Part shown: in pieces, positions 23,320 to 33,164 of the stretch
How positions within the stretch are numbered: position 1 is the stretch's first letter
Layout: every line of letters starts with the position of its first letter
NCBI GenBank assembly: GCA_029287535.1
Contig: JARFQY010000042.1
Span: forward strand, 1-47,391
Length of the DNA stretch: 47,391 nt
Direction of reading: 5' to 3'
Source of the DNA: Filomicrobium sp.
Lineage (GTDB): Bacteria > Pseudomonadota > Alphaproteobacteria > Rhizobiales > Hyphomicrobiaceae
The notes under the pieces: model-generated
What the model saw: only the letters and a program-made list of their open reading frames with translations
Told to the model about the DNA's origin: nothing
Database searches by the model: none
Made by a program: the position numbers and the translations under genes

Positions 23320-24791
23320 GGCTTAGTTCCTTCAGCCATGCCAGGGAGCGCCATCACGAGATTTCGGAAGGCGTCGCCGCGGATTTCAAAGTTGCGGTAC
23401 TGGTCGAATGACGCGCAGGCCGGTGAGAATAGAACGATCGGCTCGGGTGCCCGTGAGGCGGCTGCACCTTCGGCTGCGGATTGAACGGCGCGTTCCAGTG
23501 TCTCGCACTTTACAGTTTCAACATGACCGGCGAGCGTTGCAGCGAATTCGTCGGCTGCCTCGCCAATAAGGTAGGCGCGTTCAACGCGGGGGAATTCGTG
23601 CTTGAGCGATGCGATTCCGCCGTCCTTGGCCCGCCCTCCAGCAATCCAGTGAATGCCACCGTCGAAAGAGGTGAGGGCCTTTTCGGCGGCTTCAGCGTTG
23701 GTCGCCTTGGAGTCATTGACGAACAAAATACGGCCCGAACGACAGACCTCTTCCATGCGGTGAGGTAGGCCCGGGAAGCTTGCAAGGCCCTCAGCAAGCC
23801 TTCTGATATCCCAAAGAAGCGGGCGATCATTCGCCGTGGCCGTGAGCGCTGCGCCGCCCTTGTCAGAGAGGTCCTGCAGCGCCTTAAGGGCTGCCAGTGC
23901 GGCCAGAGCGTTTTGGACGTTGTGCTGTCCGCGCAATGAGCCAATCCGCGCGAGATTGGCGACTTCTTCACTGGTCGCATAGGGCCCGTCCGTATCGTGG
24001 ACGAAAAGGCTTTGGCCAATGGCATAGAGGCGCGGAACGAAACCGGCTCCCTTGCCAGCCGTGAATGCGTAAAGATGATGCGCATCGGTGAATCGCTCGG
24101 CGGCCGCGCGGGTCAGCTTGTCGTCGAGACCGACGGCGGCGGCGCTGGCATGTTTCAACAAACGTTCCTTGACTTCGGCGTAGTGGGCCAAGGTTCCGTG
24201 CCGGTCGATGTGATCGGGCGTGATGTTGAGTAGGACGCCGACCGTCGGCTTCAGCGTGGGCGTCAGATCGATTTGATAGGAGCTCATTTCCACGACATGA
24301 ACGCGCTCCGGCGCCGGCGGCTTCAAAGTTAGAATCGCCTGCCCGATGTTGCCTCCCATCTCGGCGCTGAAGCCAAGATGGCGCAACAAGTGAGTTATCA
24401 GCGCGGTCGTGGTCGATTTACCGTTGGTGCCTGTGATCGCGATAAACGGGGCGGTATCGCACAATACCTGTCTTTCACGGGCGAAGATCTCGATGTCTCC
24501 GATGATCTCCACGCCATGCGCGTTGGCATGTCGCACCGTCCAATGCGGTTCGGGATGGGTCAGGGGGACCCCGGGCGCCAGAATCAGCGAGGAAAACTGC
24601 GACCAGTCCGCATGCCGGAGATCGGTGGTTTCAAAGCCTTCCGAGACGGCGCGCCGGCGGCCGACCTCACCGTCATCCCAGCAAACCACGTGTGCGCCGC
24701 CAGCGATCAGAGCATGCGCGGCAGCGATGCCTGAGCCGCCCATGCCGAACACCGCCACCCGTTTCCCTGCAAAGCTCGTCGCGCGAATCAT
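23316..24791 (-). CDS. murD: UDP-N-acetylmuramoyl-L-alanine--D-glutamate ligase
   Basis: MurD adds D-Glu to the stem peptide. The protein is 491 residues if it starts at the ATG at 24791 ([21 protein letters not shown]). An ATG at 24833 would add 14 residues; neither has a strong ribosome binding site, so the start is uncertain. The P-loop [14 protein letters not shown], the region [21 protein letters not shown] and [10 protein letters not shown] are typical of MurD. It follows mraY by 63 bp and is fused by overlap to ftsW. Confidence 0.95.
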   Translation of the reverse strand: MIRATSFAGKRVAVFGMGGSGIAAAHALIAGGAHVVCWDDGEVGRRRAVSEGFETTDLRHADWSQFSSLILAPGVPLTHPEPHWTVRHANAHGVEIIGDIEIFARERQVLCDTAPFIAITGTNGKSTTTALITHLLRHLGFSAEMGGNIGQAILTLKPPAPERVHVVEMSSYQIDLTPTLKPTVGVLLNITPDHIDRHGTLAHYAEVKERLLKHASAAAVGLDDKLTRAAAERFTDAHHLYAFTAGKGAGFVPRLYAIGQSLFVHDTDGPYATSEEVANLARIGSLRGQHNVQNALAALAALKALQDLSDKGGAALTATANDRPLLWDIRRLAEGLASFPGLPHRMEEVCRSGRILFVNDSKATNAEAAEKALTSFDGGIHWIAGGRAKDGGIASLKHEFPRVERAYLIGEAADEFAATLAGHVETVKCETLERAVQSAAEGAAASRAPEPIVLFSPACASFDQYRNFEIRGDAFRNLVMALPGMAEGTKP

Positions 24792-24854
24792 AGGGCACAG
24801 TTTACCGCAATTCCCGCCGACCCAGGGCCGCATTTGTCGAATGAGCCCCGGCCG

Positions 24855-25937
24855 TTACCTCAGCTTAAGCGTCGCCAGTCCGATTAGGGCGAGCACCACG
24901 GATATGATCCAGAAGCGGACCACGACAGTGGATTCCTGCCAGCCCTTTTGTTCGAAATGATGATGCAGCGGCGCCATGCGGAAAACGCGCTTACCGGTCA
25001 GCTTAAACGACGCAACCTGAATGATGACCGAAAGCGTCTCCAAGACAAACAGTCCCCCGACGATGGCCAGAACGATTTCGTGCTTGGTTGCGACAGCGAT
25101 CGAGCCAAGGGCACCGCCCAAAGCAAGGGATCCCGTGTCGCCCATAAAGATCATGGCCGGCGGGGCATTGAACCATAAGAAACCCAGCCCGGCCCCGATC
25201 AACGCTCCGCAGACGATGGCCAGCTCGCCGGTGCCCTCGACAAAGTGAATCTGCAGGTAACTGGCGAATTTGAAGTTGCCGGAAAGGTAGGCAATCAGCC
25301 CGAAGGTGGCGGCAGCAATCATCACCGGCACGATGGCCAGCCCATCAAGCCCGTCGGTCAAATTGACAGCATTGCCGGCGCCCGCGATCACGAGAATGCC
25401 GAGAAGGACGAAGAAAGGCCCGAGGTCGATCAGCAGATCCTTGAAGAACGGCACGGTCAGCGAAGTGGCAAACTCCGGTTTGGCCAACAACGTGAACCCG
25501 TATGTCGCGAGTCCGGCCACCGCAAGTTCCACTCCAAGGCGCACACGTCCGGAAAAGCCGGAAGCCGTTTGCTTTGTCACCTTGAGATAATCGTCATAAA
25601 AACCGATCAGGCCAAACGTCAGTGTGACGGCCAGGACGATCCAGACGTACATGTTCTGAAGGTTGGCCCAAAGCAGCGTGGAGACCAGGACGCTGGAGAG
25701 GATCATCAAACCGCCCATCGTCGGTGTGCCGCGTTTGGCCAGGTGGCTTTGAGGGCCGTCCTCGCGGATCGGCTGACCCTTCCCCTGGCGTACACGCAGC
25801 AGATCGATGATCCCCGGACCGAACAACAACACGAATATAAGGGCGGTGAAGATCGCGCCGCCCGTGCGAAAAGTTATATAGCGGAACACGTTGAGCGGAC
25901 CGAGCTGATCCGAGAAGTTCACGAGTTCATAAAGCAT
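24855..25937 (-). CDS. mraY: Phospho-N-acetylmuramoyl-pentapeptide transferase
   Basis: MraY moves phospho-MurNAc-pentapeptide from UDP to undecaprenyl phosphate, making lipid I. The protein is 360 residues with ten predicted membrane segments. Active-site motifs are KRGTPTMGG, the double aspartate in [34 protein letters not shown] and the triple histidine in [19 protein letters not shown] five bases before the ATG supports the start. Gene context is the standard one, after murE/murF. Confidence 0.97.
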   Translation of the reverse strand: MLYELVNFSDQLGPLNVFRYITFRTGGAIFTALIFVLLFGPGIIDLLRVRQGKGQPIREDGPQSHLAKRGTPTMGGLMILSSVLVSTLLWANLQNMYVWIVLAVTLTFGLIGFYDDYLKVTKQTASGFSGRVRLGVELAVAGLATYGFTLLAKPEFATSLTVPFFKDLLIDLGPFFVLLGILVIAGAGNAVNLTDGLDGLAIVPVMIAAATFGLIAYLSGNFKFASYLQIHFVEGTGELAIVCGALIGAGLGFLWFNAPPAMIFMGDTGSLALGGALGSIAVATKHEIVLAIVGGLFVLETLSVIIQVASFKLTGKRVFRMAPLHHHFEQKGWQESTVVVRFWIISVVLALIGLATLKLR

Positions 25938-26055
25938 CCCGGTCCCTCATCATTCGCGCTTATCGCCTCTGGCGTGCCAATTTCCAGTCGACCGACCGGG
26001 CCACTGGTTATCGCCCTGCTCGCCTTCCGGCAAGCAGCAAGGCAGGCGCAGACCT

Positions 26056-28974
26056 TTATCTGGAAGTGAAACGGTGCGTTATTGCCTGGGCAAGCTGCCA
26101 GGTTTTGGCACCATTGGACCCCTTGACCATAATGGCATCGCCAGCTCGGATTGCGGCCAATAGGTCGCTTTCGACGTCTGCGGGGGTCTTTCCCCAGATT
26201 CCTCGCATGTTCTGGGGAATAATCTCGAACAGGGCCTGGGTCAGCGGTCCCACTGCAAATACGAGATCAACACCGGCTTCAGCCAGCGGAGCGGCCAGTT
26301 CCGCATGCAGTTCTTCCGCCTGCCGGCCCAATTCCAGCATGTCGCCGATAACGGCAATTCGCCTGGGGAATTCATCACGGGGAACCTCGGCCAGAACAGC
26401 AATGGCGGCCCGCATCGAAACCGGATTCGCGTTGTAGCTTTCGTCAATCAGCAGCGCCTTACCGCCGTCGCAGGTCAATGCGACGCGCACGCCCCGGCCT
26501 TGCGGAGGCTCAAGCTGGGTGAGGGCCGGCAGCGCGACGCGAAAATCGGCACCGGCCGCGCCTAGAGCGCCGATGACCGCCAGCGAATTCATGACAATGT
26601 GGTGGCCTGGGATCGGCAAGGCGTATTGGAGTGTCGAAGGCTCCCCGGTGAGCATGGCTGAGACGATCGTCTGGTTGGGGAGCTTGCGGAGCGAGGTCAG
26701 GCGGACAGCCGACTCTTCAGGTTGCTCTTCGGCATTCGCGCTGAAATCACAGATCATTGCACCGTTGGCCTTAGCGCACGATCTCAGAAACTCGAAGTGC
26801 TCATTGTCCTTGTTCAAGACCGCGACACCGCCTGGCACAAGCCCGGTGAGGATCTCGGCTTTGGCGGCGGCAATCTCTTCTACGGAATTGAAATGCTCCA
26901 AATGCACCGGGGCGACAGTCGTTATGATCGCCACGTGGGGGCGGACCATATTGGTCAACGGTGTGATTTCACCGGCGTGGTTCATGCCGATTTCAAAGAC
27001 GCCAAAGAGTGCGTCCCGGGGCATTCGCGCAAGGGTGAGCGGGACTCCCCAGTGATTGTTGAAGGACTTGTCGGAGGCGTGCGTTGGCCCCAGCCGGGTA
27101 AGGCAGACGCGCAGCATCTCCTTGGTCGTCGTCTTTCCGACGCTGCCGGTTACTGCGATCACTCTGGCTTCCGGAGAAAGGCGTGCCCTTGCGGCAATAC
27201 CGATTTGCTCCAAGGCGCGCAGAGGGTCGTCAACTCGCAAAAGTGCGCCGTCACCGGGCTGGCGGGTGTAAGCGCGATTGACAAGGGCCGCCGCGGCGCC
27301 TGCGGAGAACGCGCCTTCGACGAATTCGTGCCCATCCCTCTTGTCCTTCAAGGCCACAAACAGGTCCCCACTGGCGATGGCCCGACTGTCGATGGCAACG
27401 CCACGGATGGGTTGTTCGGGTTCGCCATCGGGTTCACCGCCTGATGCCGCGACAAGTTCGTCCCAATCCCACAGAGGTGCCGATGTCGTGGCCGCCGACT
27501 TTCCTTCGCGGCCAGTGATTTCGATGGCCTCGCGGGCGACGTCATGATCGGAAAACGGCAGTAACTGGTCGCCGACAATCTGTCCGGTCTCATGGCCTTT
27601 ACCGGCGATCAGCACGACGTCGCCGGGGCCGGCCATGCCAACCGCGGACATGATGGCCTGGCGGCGATCTCCAATTTCGATCGCGTTGGGGCAGCCTTTC
27701 AGGATCTCCGCTCGAATGGCCGAAGGCTCCTCGCTACGTGGATTATCATCGCTGACGATGACGAGGTCGGCTTCTTGCTCGGCAATCCGGCCCATGATCT
27801 CCCGCTTGCCGCGGTCGCGATCGCCGCCGCAACCAAAAACACATACGAGCTTGCCGGTGACGAAGGGGCGGACGCCCTGGAGTGCGGCCGTCAGGGCCTC
27901 GGGTTTATGTGCGTAGTCCACTACGACCAAGCCGCCTTGGGATTCGCCGATGATTTCGAGCCGTCCCGGGACACCCTTCAATTGAGCGAAGGCGCCGACC
28001 GCGGTCGGGGCCGGTATCCCGGCGGCGATCGCTAGCCCAGCCGCCACAAGGGCGTTCTCAACCTGATAATCACCAATCAGTGGAAGACGGACATCGAGAA
28101 TGCTGCCATCGGCTTCGATATGCAGGCGCTGCGAAAAGCCTTCCCGCTCGACGGATAACAGCCTGAGATCGTGTCCCTTGCGGCCGACGGTCCTGACCTT
28201 GAGACCACGCGCCCTAGCGGCTGCGGCGACCTCATCGTGTGAGGCACCGTCGGAATTGATCACGGCGACCTGTCCCGGCTTCAAGAGTTCGCCGAAGAGC
28301 CGCAGCTTCGCTTTCAGGTAGGAGTCGAGATCAGGGTGATAGTCGAGATGATCCCGGCCCAGGTTCGTGAACGCCGCGGCGGTCAGTTGAACACCGTCGA
28401 GCCGATGTTGGTCGAGTCCGTGGGAGGAGGCTTCGAAGGCCAGGTGCGTCACGCCCTCCCCGGCGAGTTCCGCCAGAGAGCGGTGCAAAGTCACGGGGTC
28501 GGGCGTGGTCAATGAGCCATAGCGCCCGCCGTCCGGCTTGACGATGCCGATTGTGCCGACGGAAGCAGCGCGCGCACCGCCGGCGGCAAAGATCTGACGG
28601 GTGAACTCAACCACCGATGTCTTGCCGCTGGTACCTGTAACGGCCACGGCAGTGGGCGGCTGGCGGTCGCTGAAGCGCGCGGCCATTTGAGCAAGTGCCC
28701 GCCTCGGATTGTGACTTCTGACAACAATCACATGTTCGGGGATTTGGCCAATGTCCGCGTCCTGCGCAACGAGGACAGCGGCGGCACCGCCGGCGACTGC
28801 GTTAGGTATGAACTTGGTTCCATCGACGGTCGAGCCAGGCAGTGCGGCGAACAGGAATCCGGGTTTCACCTCACGGCTATCCGCGGTCAGTCCGGAGATT
28901 TCCTGTTCGAGGCTCTCCGGAGAAAGGCCCATCACGAGGTTATTTTCGGTTTCGATGATCTTGGAGAGCTTCAT
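26056..28974 (-). CDS. murE-murF: Fused MurE-MurF bifunctional Mur ligase
   Basis: This single 972-residue frame carries two Mur ligases. Residues 1 to about 490 are MurE (adds meso-diaminopimelate): P-loop GTSGKTS 114-120, EASSHGLDQHRLDG, DYAHKPEAL, and DDNPR (409-413), the meso-DAP signature. Residues about 525-972 are MurF (adds D-Ala-D-Ala): IDSRAI, P-loop GSVGKTT 610-616, NNHWGVPLTLARMP, EIGMNHAGEI, DESYNANPVSM and VKGSNGAKTWQL. Both sets of catalytic motifs look intact. The junction (about 490-520) is a short Ala/Gly/Glu-rich linker without an internal stop. Usually murE and murF are separate genes, often overlapping. Here the two steps can be expected to be made in 1:1 ratio. The start ATG lies 119 bp after ftsI. 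Confidence 0.95.
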   Translation of the reverse strand: MKLSKIIETENNLVMGLSPESLEQEISGLTADSREVKPGFLFAALPGSTVDGTKFIPNAVAGGAAAVLVAQDADIGQIPEHVIVVRSHNPRRALAQMAARFSDRQPPTAVAVTGTSGKTSVVEFTRQIFAAGGARAASVGTIGIVKPDGGRYGSLTTPDPVTLHRSLAELAGEGVTHLAFEASSHGLDQHRLDGVQLTAAAFTNLGRDHLDYHPDLDSYLKAKLRLFGELLKPGQVAVINSDGASHDEVAAAARARGLKVRTVGRKGHDLRLLSVEREGFSQRLHIEADGSILDVRLPLIGDYQVENALVAAGLAIAAGIPAPTAVGAFAQLKGVPGRLEIIGESQGGLVVVDYAHKPEALTAALQGVRPFVTGKLVCVFGCGGDRDRGKREIMGRIAEQEADLVIVSDDNPRSEEPSAIRAEILKGCPNAIEIGDRRQAIMSAVGMAGPGDVVLIAGKGHETGQIVGDQLLPFSDHDVAREAIEITGREGKSAATTSAPLWDWDELVAASGGEPDGEPEQPIRGVAIDSRAIASGDLFVALKDKRDGHEFVEGAFSAGAAAALVNRAYTRQPGDGALLRVDDPLRALEQIGIAARARLSPEARVIAVTGSVGKTTTKEMLRVCLTRLGPTHASDKSFNNHWGVPLTLARMPRDALFGVFEIGMNHAGEITPLTNMVRPHVAIITTVAPVHLEHFNSVEEIAAAKAEILTGLVPGGVAVLNKDNEHFEFLRSCAKANGAMICDFSANAEEQPEESAVRLTSLRKLPNQTIVSAMLTGEPSTLQYALPIPGHHIVMNSLAVIGALGAAGADFRVALPALTQLEPPQGRGVRVALTCDGGKALLIDESYNANPVSMRAAIAVLAEVPRDEFPRRIAVIGDMLELGRQAEELHAELAAPLAEAGVDLVFAVGPLTQALFEIIPQNMRGIWGKTPADVESDLLAAIRAGDAIMVKGSNGAKTWQLAQAITHRFTSR

Positions 28975-29093
28975 TGACAGCCTGGGATCTGGCGAAAACG
29001 GCGCCTGCGCGCCTGGTCAAATCGAATTCGAGCTTCATATTGCGGGAAGCTAAGACCGTCAAACCGTCTCTCGGGTCCGCCCGATGTGTCCGG

Positions 29094-30797
29094 TTACTCA
29101 GGCAGGAAGCCAAGCATTGGCGAGACTCGGGCGATGATGCGTCCGGTGGTTGGCGCGGCGTTCCGATCGGCGGTGATTTTTCCGTTCGTCTCCCGGTTGC
29201 CTTGGGGCTCAAACAGGCAAACGAGTGTCAGGTAGCGCGGCTTATTCATCGGAAAGGCTCCGAGGAAAGAGGCGATTACGGATTTGGCCTGGTAGCCGCC
29301 TTTGCCTGGTATTTCTGCAGTGCCGGTTTTGCCCCCGACCTCGAGACCGGGAACGTCAGCACGCCATCCGGTGCCTCCTTTACTGGCAACGTTGTCGCGC
29401 ATGAGCCGGCGAATAAACTGGCTTGTCTCAGGTGCAATGACACGTTCTGTGTGCCCCGCTGACCGTCCAACTTTGCGTAGGAAGGTTGGTTTGATGCGGT
29501 GGCCGCCGTTGATGAGGGTGGCGCTCGCGGCGGCAAACTGCAGGGGGGCCACCGCCAAGCCGTGACCGTAGGAGATTGTTACGGTTTCAATGTCGCCCCA
29601 GCGCTTCGGGGGGCTCGCTCTCGCTATACTGCCAGCTTCCGTCGCCATTGGAGTCGTTAGGCCGAGTTTCTCGAGGAACGCCTTTTGTCGCTGCTGACCG
29701 CTGTGCAGCGCCAGCATGGCCGAGCCAACGTTGGAGGAGCGCAGGAAGATATCAGAAATGGTCAAGGGCCCTTCGGCGGGATGTGAATCCGAAATCTGGT
29801 AGTGTTCGACCTCCAGCTTTGGGGGAACGTCAATTCTTGCTCTTGGATCGACGCCGTCTTCGAAAGCCAGGGCCGCGGTGAATGCCTTGAAGACAGAGCC
29901 TAATTCGTAAGTGCCGCTGGCCAGGCGGTCGATCCGGTTTTTGTCGAAGCGATCCATGGTTACGATCGGATCGAGGCCAGGTATCGATGCTGCCGCGACA
30001 ATCTCTCCGTTGTTGACATCCATGATTAGGCCGACGGCCGCCGCCGCCGAGTAACGCCGCATGGCTTCGGCAAGCTCATCTTCGACAGCGAACTGCACGG
30101 CCACGTCAAGTGACAGTCGTAGCGGGGCACGAGCTGACAGAGTAGGTCCGTGTACCGGTTCGACGCTCTCGCGCTTGTCGAGGTATCGCTCGATGCCCTG
30201 AAGGCCTTTGTTGTCGATGTTGACAAAGCCTAGGGCGTGTCCGGCGCTGCGCCCAAGCGGGTAGGACCTGCGCAGTTCCGGCCTGAAGTCCAGTCCGGGC
30301 AGCCCAAGGTCGTGGACTTTTTGTGCCTCCGCATCTGACAGGCGGCGGCGGATCCACGCGAACCGCTTGGTTCTATCGGCAAGCGCGTTCAGCACGCCTT
30401 TCTTGTCCAGGTCCGGCAGGACCGTCGCCAGTTTGTCGGCAATCTCTTGCTGATCGAGCACGCTTTGCGGATCGGCAACCAAGGATTCCATTACGATATC
30501 GCTGGCCATGAGACGGCCGTGGCGGTCGATAATGTCCGGACGTGCGAAGGCCGTTGCCAGCGGGGCGCTGATTGATATGCGCTGTTCGGTCTGCCCGTTC
30601 ATGGCCAAGCGGATCAATTGCCCGGCAATGGTCATGAAGGCCAGTCCCATTAAGGCGACGGCGATCAGCGAACGGGCTCTGGTAGCACGCCGCTCATTTC
30701 GAAAGGCCTGTGCCTGTTCGTAGACGTCTGTCGACTGTTCGGGCCTTTTGAGTGCTCCGTCAGCAAGCCCTGGTGTGATGATGACTCCGTTCGACAT
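29094..30797 (-). CDS. ftsI: Septal transpeptidase FtsI (PBP3)
   Basis: FtsI is the class B penicillin-binding protein that cross-links septal peptidoglycan. The protein is 567 residues. A cytoplasmic N-terminus leads to one membrane segment at about 43-65, a pedestal domain (about 80-250) with FARPDIIDRHGRLMA, and a transpeptidase domain with the catalytic SVFK (S301, K304), SSN (354-356) and KTG (490-492). The ATG lies 9 bp after ftsL. Confidence 0.96.
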   Translation of the reverse strand: MSNGVIITPGLADGALKRPEQSTDVYEQAQAFRNERRATRARSLIAVALMGLAFMTIAGQLIRLAMNGQTEQRISISAPLATAFARPDIIDRHGRLMASDIVMESLVADPQSVLDQQEIADKLATVLPDLDKKGVLNALADRTKRFAWIRRRLSDAEAQKVHDLGLPGLDFRPELRRSYPLGRSAGHALGFVNIDNKGLQGIERYLDKRESVEPVHGPTLSARAPLRLSLDVAVQFAVEDELAEAMRRYSAAAAVGLIMDVNNGEIVAAASIPGLDPIVTMDRFDKNRIDRLASGTYELGSVFKAFTAALAFEDGVDPRARIDVPPKLEVEHYQISDSHPAEGPLTISDIFLRSSNVGSAMLALHSGQQRQKAFLEKLGLTTPMATEAGSIARASPPKRWGDIETVTISYGHGLAVAPLQFAAASATLINGGHRIKPTFLRKVGRSAGHTERVIAPETSQFIRRLMRDNVASKGGTGWRADVPGLEVGGKTGTAEIPGKGGYQAKSVIASFLGAFPMNKPRYLTLVCLFEPQGNRETNGKITADRNAAPTTGRIIARVSPMLGFLPE

Positions 30798-30806
30798 CGT
30801 CGAAGC

Positions 30807-31112
30807 TCACTCTTCCTCACCTGAGCGCACTGACATGACGCTGCCCGGCATGCCGGAGCCCGGAACCGCGTCGAACTGATTGCGCTTGGCTGGGGCCAGG
30901 CCGAGTTTGCGCGCATGGCGAGCGATGCGCTCGGGCCGTGAAAGATGGGCTCTTTCCGTCTTCAGGATCGCGATATCGCGCCGCGCTGCGCTAATTGCCT
31001 TTTCGCGGAGCTTCACCTCTTCGGCGAGCCCTCGAGTCTCGTAGTTCACGGCGTAAAGCGTGAAGGCACTCAGAAAGGTCATCGCCACGGCAAGGGTCAG
31101 GAGTATTCGCAT
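30807..31112 (-). CDS. ftsL: Cell division protein FtsL
   Basis: FtsL is a small bitopic protein that forms a complex with FtsB and FtsQ and activates FtsWI. From the ATG at 31112 it has 101 residues: one membrane segment (about 3-23), then a periplasmic coiled coil (about 27-55, with LAEEVKLREKAISAARRDIAILKTE broken here into heptads) and ARKLGLAPAKRNQF, the usual end of the helix. GAAGG eight bases before the ATG supports this start; a GTG at 31121 is an alternative. Position between rsmH and ftsI supports the name, since FtsL sequences vary. Confidence 0.88.
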   Translation of the reverse strand: MRILLTLAVAMTFLSAFTLYAVNYETRGLAEEVKLREKAISAARRDIAILKTERAHLSRPERIARHARKLGLAPAKRNQFDAVPGSGMPGSVMSVRSGEEE

Positions 31113-31154
31113 CACAAGCACCTTCGAAACCTGTCCCGAGATGAACCGCGTGAA

Positions 31155-32201
31155 TCAGGTCTTAAGTCGCGGTACACCAAGACCACTCCACTCGAGCGGC
31201 CAAGGATCCTCTGCTGTACGTACCGCGGCGCGCATTCGTGCGGACCTGGCACGCGGATTTGCTTCTAATTCAGCTTTCGAAGACGTTAACGAGCGAGAGT
31301 TAATGATTTGGAAACTTGGAGGTCGAATCGACTCAATTGATGCCGGCATGTGGCGCGAAACACCCTGCGATTTGCCGCAGCGGCTCGAAATAAAGCGCTT
31401 TACGATGCGGTCCTCGATGGAATGAAACGTGACCACAACGAGCCGACCGCCCGGCCTGAGGGCGCGTTCCGCCCCGGCGAGCCCCTCGAGGAGCTGGCCA
31501 AGCTCGTCATTGACATACATCCTGAGGGCCTGGAACGTTCGCGTTGCCGGGTGCTTGCCCGGCGGGGTTCGTCCAAGAACCTTTCGGACAAGTTCGGCGA
31601 GCTCCAGTGTCCGCGAGAAGGGCTTTTCGGTGCGCCGGGCGCAAATTGCCTTGGCGATCGCCCGCGATCGCCGCTCCTCACCCAGCTTGTAGAGGATATC
31701 GGCGATATCTTCTTCGGCGTAGGTGTTGACCACGTCCGCCGCGCTGGTTCCGCTGGCAGGAGACCCGGGTGATGCCGACATCCGCATGTCGAGCGGCCCG
31801 TCGGATTGAAATGAAAAGCCGCGCTCGGGCGTATCAAGCTGCATCGAAGAGACGCCCAGATCGAAGACGGCGCCATCAAAGCTGCCGATGAAGTCGCCCT
31901 CTTGCGTCTTTGCGAGGAGATTGCCGAAAGGTTCGGCGAGCAGCTCGAGACGTTCGCCGAACTCTTCGCGCATGTGTGCGGCCGCGGCGATGACCATTGG
32001 GTCGCGATCAAAGGCGACGACCCGGCAATCCGCCGCTTCAAGAATGGCCCGCGAATAGCCGCCGGCCCCGTAGGTCATATCCAGAAAGGTTTCGCCGTCA
32101 GCTGGCTGCAGGGCCTCAATGATATGTGCGAGAAGCACGGGAATGTGCCGGCCGCCCTGAGCGCGTCCTTCGATCCCCGCTGTGGGTTTGCGCCGCGGCA
32201 T
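31155..32201 (-). CDS. rsmH: 16S rRNA (cytosine-1402-N4)-methyltransferase
   Basis: RsmH (MraW) methylates N4 of C1402 in 16S rRNA at the ribosomal P site. The protein is 348 residues. The family motifs are HIPVLLAHIIEAL, the SAM-binding DMTYGAGGYSRAIL, FDRDPMVI, FDLGVSSMQLDTPERGFSF, LDMRM, and, near the C-terminus, TRTFQALRMYVNDEL and VVVTFHSIEDRIVKRF. A G-rich ribosome binding site (GGAGCACGGG) precedes the ATG. It lies 44 bp after mraZ. Confidence 0.97.
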   Translation of the reverse strand: MPRRKPTAGIEGRAQGGRHIPVLLAHIIEALQPADGETFLDMTYGAGGYSRAILEAADCRVVAFDRDPMVIAAAAHMREEFGERLELLAEPFGNLLAKTQEGDFIGSFDGAVFDLGVSSMQLDTPERGFSFQSDGPLDMRMSASPGSPASGTSAADVVNTYAEEDIADILYKLGEERRSRAIAKAICARRTEKPFSRTLELAELVRKVLGRTPPGKHPATRTFQALRMYVNDELGQLLEGLAGAERALRPGGRLVVVTFHSIEDRIVKRFISSRCGKSQGVSRHMPASIESIRPPSFQIINSRSLTSSKAELEANPRARSARMRAAVRTAEDPWPLEWSGLGVPRLKT

Positions 32202-32245
32202 GTTTCCCGTGCTCCTTCGCCCCCGCTGCGAACTTGTTGGGTGCG

Positions 32246-32716
32246 TTATTCGTCAGAGGCTTGGCCTCCCTTTGCCCGGAAGAGCTCCCGGTGATCGCGG
32301 ACTTTACCGCGTGCGCTTTGTCTACGCTCTTCAAAGCGTTCCGGCTCCCAGATTTGAAACTTGTCGCCAAGGCCGACAAAAGCAACCTGGTTTTGAAGAC
32401 CGGCGTGCTTGCGAAGGCCTTCAGGAAGGACGATGCGTCCGTCGCCATCGATGGAAAGAACCTGGACGTCGCCATAGAGCGCGACAGATAGCTCGTCCCG
32501 CTCGTCTGAATACTCCGGGAGATTTGCGAGAAGCGCGTCGATCTTGCGCGCAAGTCTTTCGCCGCCTGCATCGAGTGCCGGAGCGTCGAGCGAGGGGTAG
32601 CAGTAGATGCCGCCCGGGTAGGCGTCGCGCTCGAGCACGGCTCGAAAAGGCGCCGGGATTGAGACACGACCCTTGGCGTCAATCTTGTTGGTGTATGTCG
32701 AGACAAAGCGATCCAT
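32246..32716 (-). CDS. mraZ: Transcriptional regulator MraZ
   Basis: MraZ is a DNA-binding protein with two AbrB/SpoVT-like domains that controls its own dcw operon in studied bacteria. From the ATG at 32716 it has 156 residues. The first domain carries YTNKIDAKGRVSIPAPFR and the second carries SIDGDGRIVLPEGLRKHAG, the paired D-x-x-G-R motifs of the family. The frame is open to 32782, but the added 22 residues do not look like MraZ. The ribosome binding site is weak (AAGGG touching the ATG; GAGG further up). It is the first gene of the operon. Confidence 0.94.
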   Translation of the reverse strand: MDRFVSTYTNKIDAKGRVSIPAPFRAVLERDAYPGGIYCYPSLDAPALDAGGERLARKIDALLANLPEYSDERDELSVALYGDVQVLSIDGDGRIVLPEGLRKHAGLQNQVAFVGLGDKFQIWEPERFEERRQSARGKVRDHRELFRAKGGQASDE

Positions 32717-33164
32717 CCCTTTGCAGTCGGCCTCGTTCCTCGACGCAGAACACTTCTCTCGCAACCTCCACGAACCCGGCACCGGTATTGGGCCCCTGAC
32801 GCGCTACGGACTGACTGGCGGGGCGCCGGTGGACCGTGGCGGTCGCACTGGCTTGGCCCTCTAACAAGACAGGCGCCACAGCCACGGCCCCTTGCCCGGT
32901 GCGGACGGGCACGTATGGGATCACATGGAATTTTATGGGTGTCAATGGAGTATTAACGAAATTCATGGGTTTGAGCTGGGATATCCCCAGGGGAGGACGC
33001 CAGTCAGCGGGCGGATGACTTGGGCGCGACCGAAATGTCATAGCCGGTGGATTAATTGACCTGAGTGCTCGGGAATCCTGAGGTTGGCCTCAGAATCGCT
33101 GCTACAGGTGGTTGCAGTGGCGCGTTTTAGACAGGCCTTAGGATGTGACCATCGGAGACCGCCC
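32717..33164. other. Divergent intergenic region mraZ / radical SAM gene, 448 bp
   Basis: The stretch contains the dcw promoter region and the start of the rightward radical SAM transcript. Apart from the phased repeats at 32916-32980 it has AT-rich patches around 32930-32965 and 33050-33060. A TTGACA on the minus strand at 32945-32940, inside the repeats, is a perfect -35 hexamer, though a poor -10 (GATCCC) lies 17 bp downstream. I see no further gene. Confidence 0.5.
32916..32980. promoter_or_regulatory. Phased TGGR repeats, probable MraZ operator
   Basis: On the plus strand, TGG motifs start at 32916 (TGGGA), 32926 (TGGAA), 32936 (TGGGT), 32946 (TGGAG) and 32966 (TGGGT), exactly 10 bp apart with one degenerate turn at 32956, and a further TGGGA at 32977 shifted by one base. 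In E. coli MraZ binds TGGGN repeats with 5-bp spacers, also a 10-bp period, upstream of mraZ. Here the motifs read on the strand opposite to mraZ and lie about 200 bp from its start. They overlap the TTGACA hexamer at 32940-32945, as expected of a repressor site. Confidence 0.6.
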
